From: Lachnospiraceae bacterium
GTDB lineage: Bacteria; Bacillota; Clostridia; Lachnospirales; Lachnospiraceae
Reading direction: 5' to 3'
Assembly: GCA_017433725.1 (NCBI GenBank)
Contig: JAFRGQ010000017.1
Coordinates: 1-46,837, forward strand
Length of the DNA: 46,837 nucleotides
How positions within the stretch are numbered: the stretch's first letter is position 1; every line of letters starts with the position of its first letter. Below are positions 40,695 to 46,837 of the stretch, piece by piece. The notes under the pieces are model-generated. The model did no database searches, was not told where the DNA came from, and saw only the letters and a list, made by a program, of their open reading frames with translations. Position numbers and translations under genes: made by a program.

Positions 40695-40723
40695 TTGACA
40701 CCAGCACTGCACTTTGCTAAAGT
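40695..40723 (+). promoter_or_regulatory. Promoter of the pheL-like leader and aroF
   Basis: TTGACA (40695-40700), 17 bases, TAAAGT (40718-40723). Transcription would start about 27 bases before the leader peptide ATG. Confidence 0.75.
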
Positions 40724-40756
40724 AAATCCCATATTAACACTTAAGAGGTCGGAACT

Positions 40757-40852
40757 ATGTCACATTCATCATCAATGAATTTCTTTTTCAGCTTTGCGGG
40801 CTTTACCTTTATCGGTAAGGCGTATTTCGCGTTGGCTGAAAAGAGTGTGTAA
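40757..40852 (+). CDS. Phenylalanine-rich attenuator leader peptide (pheL-like)
   Basis: This 31-codon reading frame has AAGAGG eight bases upstream. The peptide contains NFFFSFAGFTF and a later YF, in all seven Phe and one Tyr, much like the enterobacterial pheL peptide. It ends in TAA 31 bases before a strong terminator that precedes aroF and pheA, both enzymes on the way to phenylalanine. The arrangement is that of ribosome-mediated attenuation: scarcity of charged Phe-tRNA stalls the ribosome on the Phe codons and lets an antiterminator form. Strong by context and sequence; not tested. Confidence 0.85.
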   Translation: MSHSSSMNFFFSFAGFTFIGKAYFALAEKSV

Positions 40853-40883
40853 TCCGGCATCGCTCCACCCGGTATGTAAATAT

Positions 40884-40917
40884 GCACCGCAGCCGACAAG
40901 GCTGCGGTGCTTTTTTT
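40884..40917 (+). terminator. Attenuator terminator upstream of aroF
   Basis: An 11-bp perfect stem GCACCGCAGCC / GGCTGCGGTGC, loop GACAA, then seven T. A competing pairing joins GGCTG (40834-40838) to CAGCC (40890-40894) and GTGTGTA (40845-40851) to TATGCAC (40881-40887). The upstream partners overlap the last codons and stop codon of the leader, so a ribosome finishing the peptide would block them. Confidence 0.85.
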
Positions 40918-40945
40918 ATCCTATGAGAAAACGGAGGCAGCAGAA

Positions 40946-41962
40946 ATGATCATTATCCTGAAAAATAACCCAGACAAAGACCAACTCGAGAACCTGGAAT
41001 ACTGGCTGTCCGGGATGGGCATAAAAGTCCATCCGACTGTGGGCACGGGAAAGACGATTCTCGGACTCGTCGGTGACACGAGCCGGCTCGATATCGATCT
41101 TATATCTGCGTTAGATATCGTGGAGGATGTCAAACGCGTGCAGGAACCCTTCAAGAACGCGAACCGCAAGTTCCACCCGGAAGATACGGTCATCGACATC
41201 GGCGGTGTCCGAATCGGAGGCGGCACGCTGACGATCATCGCAGGTCCCTGCTCAGTCGAGTCTGAAGAACAGGTCGTAGGAATTGCCAAATCCGTGAAGG
41301 AGAGCGGAGCAACAATTCTTCGCGGCGGCGCGTTCAAGCCGCGCTCTTCACCTTACTCTTTCCAGGGACTCGGCATCGAGGGCATTCGCATTCTTCTGGC
41401 AGCCAAAGAGGCAACCGGACTCCCGGTCGTCTCAGAGATAATGGACGCCTCGCAGCTGCCGCTATTTGCAGATATCGATATTCTCCAGGTCGGAGCGAGA
41501 AACATGCAGAATTTCTCTCTCCTGAAAGCCTTGGGTAAGCAGGACAAGCCGGTCCTGCTGAAACGCGGGCTTTCCTCTACCTATGAGGAGTGGCTCATGA
41601 GCGCAGAGTACGTTCTCGCGGGAGGGAACGATAAGGTGATTCTATGCGAGCGAGGAATCCGGACATTCGAGACCTACACAAGGAACACACTCGACGTCTC
41701 GTGCGTGCCGGTCCTTCGCCAGATGACACATCTACCCGTCATCATTGATCCGTCCCACGCCTGCGGCAGATACCAATGGGTACCGGCGCTTGCAAATGCA
41801 GGCATTGCCGCCGGCGCCGACGGCGTCCTCATAGAAGTCCACAACGATCCACAGCACGCAAAATGCGACGGACCGCAGTCGCTGACGCCGGATAGGTTTG
41901 CACAGGCGGTACCCGAACTTAAGGCTATACACGATATAGTGCGGGGCGGTAAACACAATTGA
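40946..41962 (+). CDS. aroF: 3-deoxy-7-phosphoheptulonate (DAHP) synthase with ferredoxin-like regulatory domain
   Basis: This 338-residue enzyme catalyses the first step of the shikimate pathway (phosphoenolpyruvate plus erythrose-4-phosphate). Residues 1-70 are the ferredoxin-like domain of type I-beta enzymes, which mediates feedback control in relatives such as the Thermotoga enzyme. The barrel shows IAGPCSVESEEQ, LRGGAFKPRSSPYSFQGLG, QVGARNMQNFSLL, LKRGLSSTYEEW and IIDPSHACGR. The start at 40946 has GGAGG eight bases upstream; the longer frame begins inside the terminator. It is controlled by the Phe leader and followed by pheA. Confidence 0.96.
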   Translation: MIIILKNNPDKDQLENLEYWLSGMGIKVHPTVGTGKTILGLVGDTSRLDIDLISALDIVEDVKRVQEPFKNANRKFHPEDTVIDIGGVRIGGGTLTIIAGPCSVESEEQVVGIAKSVKESGATILRGGAFKPRSSPYSFQGLGIEGIRILLAAKEATGLPVVSEIMDASQLPLFADIDILQVGARNMQNFSLLKALGKQDKPVLLKRGLSSTYEEWLMSAEYVLAGGNDKVILCERGIRTFETYTRNTLDVSCVPVLRQMTHLPVIIDPSHACGRYQWVPALANAGIAAGADGVLIEVHNDPQHAKCDGPQSLTPDRFAQAVPELKAIHDIVRGGKHN

Positions 41963-42213
41963 CGAGTAATTTATTCTTCCACGAAGTATTCTCATGATGT
42001 AAGTCTATGGTGCATGCACAAAATGGAATCTGTCCGTAAGAAATTAGTTTTGGGTGTGACCACAGCACGAAGCCCGCAGGGATTTATTCTAAAAGGAAGT
42101 ACGTTTTGATTGTAACAGGGAAGAGAATCGCATGAATTTGATTGAAACAAAAAAGTAAGGCTTGGCTGTAACAATGAAACAGAGACCGCATGACATGAAA
42201 GAGAGGATATAAT
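41963..42213 (+). other. aroF-pheA gap with degenerate repeats
   Basis: A weak family B-like stretch (TTTATTCTTCCACGAAGTAT) lies at about 41970. From about 42110 two half-similar blocks follow: TGTAACAGGGAAGAGAATCG then CATGA, and TGTAACAATGAAACAGAGAC then CGCATGA. These look like an old tandem duplication of a leader. No terminator was seen, so pheA may be read through from aroF. Confidence 0.4.
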
Positions 42214-43098
42214 ATGAGCGATATAGTAAGAGTTGCCGGAATTAACATGGAACTACTCAACAGCACGGTGACTTTCCCTAACGAGGGACGCGTTGCCTGT
42301 CAGGGAGTAAAAGGAGCATACTCTCAGCAGGCCGCGAACAGAATGTTCGCAAAATCGATGCCGATGTTCTTCAAAACCTTCTCCGGTGTAATCGAGGCAG
42401 TGAAGAGCGGCATGGTTGATTACGGAATTCTTCCTATAGAGAATAATTCCTACGGATCGATCCGCGCGACATACCAGCTCCTCAAGAATGCCGGTGTGTA
42501 CATCATCCGGGCTGAGAGAATTCTCATCCGCCATCAGCTTCTGGTAAAACCCGGAACAACTCTTGCCGACGTGACCAGCATAAGGTCCCACGAGCAGGCT
42601 CTGGGGCAGTGCTCTCATTTTCTGAAAAAAATAGAGGATCAGGCAGCTATCATCCCTGTCCTGAACACAGCTATGGCCGCCCGGTATGTCAGCGAATCAG
42701 AGGATACAGGGGCTGCTGCCATAGCTTCCCCGGAGGCAGCAGAAATCTACGGCCTCCAAGCTCTGTCGACCCGGGTATCCGACAGCGACAACAACTATAC
42801 AAGATTCGTATGCATATCAAAGGAGCCGAAAATCTATCCGGGATCGAACCGGATTTCCATGATACTCTCCGTCCCCCACGAACCGGGATCACTCTACAAG
42901 ATCATCGGCAAGTTCGCGAAGAGAGATATCAATATCACAAAGCTTGAGAGCAGCCCGATTGTGGGCAGGAACTTTGAGTTCCGTTTCTATATCGATGCGG
43001 ACGCATCGTGCGCTGATCCCGACGTCCGGGTCATGCTCGATGAGCTGAGGAACGAGTGCCCTGAATTCATTTTCCTTGGCAATTATTCTGAAGCCTGA
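42214..43098 (+). CDS. pheA: Prephenate dehydratase with ACT domain
   Basis: This 294-residue enzyme converts prephenate to phenylpyruvate. The PDT domain (about residues 25-205) has ACQGVKGAYSQQAA, YGILPIENNSYGSI and NNYTRFVCIS with the catalytic Thr-Arg-Phe. The ACT domain (about 210-290) has VPHEPGSLYKIIGKFAKRDI and KLESSPI, variants of the GALV and ESRP Phe-binding motifs. Prephenate dehydratases of this type are usually inhibited by Phe, which would complement the attenuator. GAGAGG precedes the start. The first 24 residues extend beyond the usual N-terminus. Confidence 0.96.
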   Translation: MSDIVRVAGINMELLNSTVTFPNEGRVACQGVKGAYSQQAANRMFAKSMPMFFKTFSGVIEAVKSGMVDYGILPIENNSYGSIRATYQLLKNAGVYIIRAERILIRHQLLVKPGTTLADVTSIRSHEQALGQCSHFLKKIEDQAAIIPVLNTAMAARYVSESEDTGAAAIASPEAAEIYGLQALSTRVSDSDNNYTRFVCISKEPKIYPGSNRISMILSVPHEPGSLYKIIGKFAKRDINITKLESSPIVGRNFEFRFYIDADASCADPDVRVMLDELRNECPEFIFLGNYSEA

Positions 43099-43329
43099 GG
43101 TTATCTCACGACTGATATGTAATGACCTTTGTCAAGGGACAACTTGACAAGAATCACTACAATCTTATTCTGTTGTAACCGAAGGCATCTTGAAAGAGCT
43201 TTAGGGTATCAGTTCCCTGTATTGGCCACTCTGATATACGTGGATTCAGAGATTACTCTCCTTACCGACAGGTCAATGGTCCGCCGTGAGCTCTACCGTC
43301 TTAAGTCACGAAAATTCTGCGTCAGAGAT
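43099..43329. other. Gap after pheA with an inverted repeat and repeat family C
   Basis: 43129-43150 contains TTGTCAAG-GGACAA-CTTGACAA, a perfect 8-bp-arm inverted repeat that includes a TTGACA box. 43305-43333 is family C copy 2 (GTCACGAAAATTCTGCGTCA, GAGATTA). A 67-codon frame from 43129 ends inside the repeat and is not considered a gene. Confidence 0.4.
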
Positions 43330-43391
43330 TAAAAAATGCTCCCTTCCGAGTATTAAGAGATTTTTCCTCTTTTCTACCCAGAAGGGAGCAT
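43330..43391 (-). terminator. Terminator of the giant repetitive gene
   Basis: An 11-bp stem GAAGGGAGCAT / ATGCTCCCTTC enclosing a nested AAGAG/CTCTT hairpin, followed on the minus strand by TTTTTT. It begins about 80 bases after the stop codon. Confidence 0.75.
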
Positions 43392-43473
43392 ATCATTTCA
43401 ACAGCCCTATAATACTTATTTCAGGGTGTTCCCGAATCGTTCGGGTCTTTTTTGGGCCTACGGGCAGGTAAGA

Positions 43474-46400
43474 TCAAGCATCTTCTGCTCCCGTCAGTAT
43501 GACCGTTCCGTTCATCGCGGTTTCTTCCGGCTCATACATGACTTCCAAAAGCTCGCCATTATGCCAAATCGCTGCCATCGCATCTTTTTCATCGGCCAGT
43601 TTGCAGGATGCATCCGGATCCACTCCGAAGACGTATTCTCCTTCTGCCTCCAGCTTGTCCAGATCGATCAGCAGGACTTTGTCTCCCACACGGAAGACCA
43701 GCCACCTGATGCCCATCTGTCTCAGTCTGTTACGGATTTCCTCGGAAAGTACCAGGTACCGCAGGTCACTGTCCTCTGTTCCATCGTTTCGAGCCAGAAT
43801 ACCCATGATCTGCTGACCTTCGAACATAGACGGATCAATGTTCTTCAGGAGTAACCGCAGCACAGTCTCCGGATCGATTCTCATTGCAAGGACCACACCG
43901 GCGTTGTCTTCCGCTTCTTCCGCAGTCATACGGCCGATATGATACGGAGCAGGTATCCAGTCGATATTGAATACTATGTCTCCCCATGGCCTGTCTTCCT
44001 GCGCACCGGCGGTAGTAGTGCCTTCATTCGGTTCCGTCTCCGTACCGTATGCCGGTCCCGGACCAGGTGTCGGTTCCGGACCAGGTGTCGGTTCCGGACC
44101 AGGCTTCGGTTCCGGATCAGGTTTCGGCGGTATCGGTTTCGGTTCCTCATGATAGAGGTTGGTGTAGTACGCCGGATTCCTATACGGATCATCCTCTGTA
44201 CCGATGTCATCGGTGCTGATGTTCACATTGCCGGGTACCCAGATCCTCAACGGATCTTCTTCCTTACTGATCTGGCCTCTTGCCGACAGATCCAGATTAT
44301 CAGCTGTGATGTTAATGCTGCCGTCTCCGGTATGCACTTTACCGTCGACCCTGATTCCGACGTCTTTACCCTTAACGGTATCAATCGTCGTATCCTTGAT
44401 CGAATGGATGTTGATATCCTTGTCCGCTTCAGCACTCAGATTGTCAATAGCTGTAACGACCGGTTTATCCTTTGTACCGATATTGCCGTTTGCCTTGATA
44501 TCTGCCGTACCGGCTGTGATATTGGCCGTATCGTCTGCCTTGTTGTCTCCGGCTTTGATATTGCCATCCACATCCAGCTTCAGTTTTCCGTCCGCTGACA
44601 GGTCATCCACCGTCAGGTCTCCGTTGTTATGAATGTTCGCATTGCCTGTTTCTTTTCCGTTTCCGGAAATCGTGCCGGAGAGATTGTCCGCATCCAGTTC
44701 AAGCGGTTTGTCGTCTGTGCCGACATTTCCGTCCAGCGTGTTGATCTCTACGTTTCCGCCTGTGATCGTGGTATCAGAAGTAATGTCTCCACCGGCCGAA
44801 ATCGTTACATCCCGGTCTTTGTCAGCATTGTCATCCAGATCCAGATCACCGATATGTACATCATCATTGCTGCTGATATAGACATCGCCCGGCGTTCCGG
44901 TATTGATGGTTCCGTTTACGTCCACATCCAGAGGATTCTCTTTCCGGCCGATATCATCGCCGGCATGGATCGTCAGATCACCTGCCGTCTCAATGGCCGG
45001 ATCGGAATTCAGAGCCTTTTCGGCAGCTTCATCAGCTTTCTGCTTCGCGTCATCCGCAACCTTCTGTTTGTCTTCCGCATCCTGATCTGCCTGATCTGCC
45101 TTGTCGCGAGCTTCTTCAGCCTTGGCCTCTTTGCCGTCCGCAATGGCTTCTTTCTCATCTGCGATCTTATCCTTACGGTCGGCTTCTTCGCTGGCCTTAT
45201 CGGCGTCTTCACGTGCCTTTTCAGCTTCCGCCGCTTTTTCTGCCGCCTCTGCCTCTTTAGCGTCCGCATCATCGTCTGCAACATCTGCCGCTTCCTTCGC
45301 CGCATCCGCATCTGCTTGCGCCTCATCGGCTACTTCCTTCGCTGCGTCTGCGTCTGCTTGCGCCTTATCAGCTGCTTCTTTCGCTGCATCCGCTTCTGCT
45401 TGTGCCCTGGCTGCTGCTTCTGCATCCTCTGCCGCTTTGTCTGCTGCTTCTTTTGCTGCTTCTGCTTTTTCCTCTGCCTCGTCAAGCTGTTCTTCCAGAG
45501 TTTCCTTCTGTTTCTCCAGCTCGTCTTTCTGTTTCTGAAGATCCTGTTTCTGATCCTCAGTAAGCGTATCATCGGCAAGCTGTCGGTCGATATCATCAAT
45601 CTGTTCATCGATTGTTTCAATCTGATCCTTGATATCTTCCACGTCGGCATCAGCTTCTGCCTTTGCCCTGTCAGCTGCTTCCTGCGCTGCATCTGCTTCG
45701 GCCTTTGCCTTGTCGGCTGCTTCCTGCGCTGCATCCGCTTCAGCTTTCGCCTCGTCGGCTGCCTCCTGAGCGGCATCCGCATCTGCTTTCGCCTTGTCAG
45801 CTGCTTCCTGAGCCGCGTCCGCTTCGGCCTTTGCCTTGTCGGCTGCTTCGCGGGCCTCTTTCGCTGCCTGTTCTGCGTCCTCAGCGTCTCTTTCTGCAGC
45901 TTCTGCCGTAGCTTCTTTTTCTGCCGCATCATCTTCGGCTGCATCCGCTTCCGCACGGGCCTTATCGGCATCTTCACGTGCTTTCTCGGCTTCCTCTTCC
46001 AGCTTATCCGCGTATTCGTCAAGGATATCGGCTTCGGCCTTTGCGGCATCCGCAATATTCTGCGCATCAGATGCTTCTTTTGCTGCATCTGCCGCTGCCT
46101 GGACGGCATCTTCTTTTTCGGTGTCTGTCACCTTGCCCGGTGCGGTAATCTCTGTGTCGCCTTCGGTAGAAGTAACCTGATCAAGCTCCAGATCTCCTGT
46201 GAGCTCTTTCACATGTACCTCTGTACCTGTAGCACTGAGCGAACCCTCGCCGGTGTTTCCGGAAGCCGTATCCACGAGGATCGGATCTTCCTTCGTGCCG
46301 ACCTTACCGTCTTTGTTTCCATCGGCATCCGCCGTCAGTTTGATGTCGTCGCCGCTTACCGTGCTGTGTGTGATGTCGCCGTCTGCCGTGACTGTAGCCG

Positions 46401-46837
46401 TATCTCCGGCCTTCACGGTGTTGTTGTCAGCGTCGTCGCCGGATGTTACTTCCGCATCTTTGCCGGCTGTGATGTCGTTTCCTGTCACATCATCACCTGC
46501 CTTCACGGTAGCGTCTTCTTCTGCAGCTACTTTGTTGTCAGTTACTTTTCCTTCGGATTCTACTGTCGCATCTTTGCCGGCCGTGATCTCATTAGCGGTC
46601 ACGTCGCCGTCTGCCTTCACGGTAGCGTTTTCTTCTGCGTCTACCTTGTTGTCTGCAACGTTTCCTCCGGATTCTACTGTCGCATCCTTGCCGGCCGTGA
46701 TCTCATTATCTGTCACGTCGTCGTCTGCCTTCACGGTAGCGTTTTCTTCTGCGTCTACCTTGTTGTCTGCAACGTTTCCTCCGGATTCTACTGCCGCATC
46801 CTTGCCGGCTGTGATTTCATTATCTGTCACATCGCCG
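43474..46837 (-). CDS. Giant repetitive surface-type protein, C-terminal 1120 residues (start outside window)
   Basis: The frame is open to the window end. In protein order it has near-identical 38-residue repeats (DNEITAGKD, GGNVADNKV, DAEENATVK) and then beta-helix-like Gly/Asp repeats. Next comes a coiled coil of about 400 residues built from AEADAAQEAADKAK-type units with a DEQIDDIDRQL segment. More filamentous-haemagglutinin-like repeats follow (DVYISSNDDVHIGDLDLDDN), then a Pro-rich linker (PEPTPGPEPTPGPGPAYG) and a C-terminal domain of about 190 residues (YVFGVDPDASCKLADEKDAM). No LPXTG or membrane anchor ends it. It is probably an extracellular adhesin or fibre; the secretion signal would be upstream. 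Confidence 0.8.
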   Translation of the reverse strand, partial: GDVTDNEITAGKDAAVESGGNVADNKVDAEENATVKADDDVTDNEITAGKDATVESGGNVADNKVDAEENATVKADGDVTANEITAGKDATVESEGKVTDNKVAAEEDATVKAGDDVTGNDITAGKDAEVTSGDDADNNTVKAGDTATVTADGDITHSTVSGDDIKLTADADGNKDGKVGTKEDPILVDTASGNTGEGSLSATGTEVHVKELTGDLELDQVTSTEGDTEITAPGKVTDTEKEDAVQAAADAAKEASDAQNIADAAKAEADILDEYADKLEEEAEKAREDADKARAEADAAEDDAAEKEATAEAAERDAEDAEQAAKEAREAADKAKAEADAAQEAADKAKADADAAQEAADEAKAEADAAQEAADKAKAEADAAQEAADRAKAEADADVEDIKDQIETIDEQIDDIDRQLADDTLTEDQKQDLQKQKDELEKQKETLEEQLDEAEEKAEAAKEAADKAAEDAEAAARAQAEADAAKEAADKAQADADAAKEVADEAQADADAAKEAADVADDDADAKEAEAAEKAAEAEKAREDADKASEEADRKDKIADEKEAIADGKEAKAEEARDKADQADQDAEDKQKVADDAKQKADEAAEKALNSDPAIETAGDLTIHAGDDIGRKENPLDVDVNGTINTGTPGDVYISSNDDVHIGDLDLDDNADKDRDVTISAGGDITSDTTITGGNVEINTLDGNVGTDDKPLELDADNLSGTISGNGKETGNANIHNNGDLTVDDLSADGKLKLDVDGNIKAGDNKADDTANITAGTADIKANGNIGTKDKPVVTAIDNLSAEADKDINIHSIKDTTIDTVKGKDVGIRVDGKVHTGDGSINITADNLDLSARGQISKEEDPLRIWVPGNVNISTDDIGTEDDPYRNPAYYTNLYHEEPKPIPPKPDPEPKPGPEPTPGPEPTPGPGPAYGTETEPNEGTTTAGAQEDRPWGDIVFNIDWIPAPYHIGRMTAEEAEDNAGVVLAMRIDPETVLRLLLKNIDPSMFEGQQIMGILARNDGTEDSDLRYLVLSEEIRNRLRQMGIRWLVFRVGDKVLLIDLDKLEAEGEYVFGVDPDASCKLADEKDAMAAIWHNGELLEVMYEPEETAMNGTVILTGAEDA

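Noticed and set aside
43129-43332. 67-codon frame after pheA
   Set aside because: It ends inside repeat family C, has no ribosome binding site and no recognisable domain.
43499-46180. Long open frames on the plus strand opposite the giant repetitive gene (Ser/Ala-rich or Arg-rich)
   Set aside because: They mirror the biased codons of the Ala/Asp/Glu coiled coil, have no ribosome binding sites and lack protein-like composition.

Overview
The window reads as a chromosomal segment of a Gram-positive anaerobe of the Clostridia (Bacillota), most likely Lachnospiraceae-like. This rests on strong GGAGG-type ribosome binding sites, TTGACA/TATAAT promoters with 17-base spacers, lipoproteins with a Cys lipobox, a PTS system with an RpiR regulator, a GH94 phosphorylase, DUF6273 proteins and intermediate GC content. 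TGA is an ordinary stop codon. No tRNA, rRNA or CRISPR array was seen.

Layout. 1-4.2 kb: the tail of a LacI regulator, a truncated IS3 transposase, a small membrane protein, a beta-glucoside-type PTS IIBCA permease and its likely RpiR regulator. 4.5-9.9 kb: a membrane-anchored TIR protein, divergent across a 0.7 kb hairpin-rich gap from a two-gene operon of TrkA/RyR-domain proteins, one carrying a K+ channel filter. 9.9-18 kb: carbohydrate genes (GH94 phosphorylase, LacI regulator, GH2 glycosidase), a monooxygenase-fold protein and a SpoIIE-type phosphatase. 18-19.5 kb: a queuosine operon (queC plus precursor transporter) behind an attenuator-type leader. 19.7-21.9 kb: a small lipoprotein and a nuclease/helicase of the DUF2075 (Schlafen-like) type. 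21.9-24.9 kb: a three-gene ABC-2 exporter operon whose two gene junctions are both tandemly multiplied. 25-29 kb: cardiolipin synthase, UbiB-like kinase and HdeD-like membrane protein. 29.2-32.2 kb: two paralogous XRE proteins, one broken by a nonsense codon, around a TetR regulator and a small Met/Gly-rich protein. 32.3-40.3 kb: three large exported proteins (lipase-like, double DUF6273, M14 carboxypeptidase). 40.7-43.1 kb: aroF and pheA behind a phenylalanine-rich leader peptide and terminator. 43.5 kb to the end: a very large repetitive, coiled-coil-containing protein whose start lies outside the window.

Most interesting points. (1) An apparently unrecognised 5'-UTR RNA motif of about 44 nt occurs twice, in front of the TrkA/RyR operon and in front of the lipoprotein gene, each time 16-18 nt after the -10 box of a good promoter. 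(2) A pheL-like leader peptide (7 Phe in 31 residues) precedes aroF, with terminator and antiterminator arms that can be drawn by hand. (3) A TIR protein stands beside a RyR-domain channel operon, which suggests a nucleotide-gated system. (4) Tandem duplications sit exactly on gene starts and junctions (39 bp, 70 bp and 27 bp units). (5) Families of dispersed palindromic repeats are present, one copy lying inside the N-terminal coding sequence of an exported protein. All function calls come from reading the sequence; no database search was possible.
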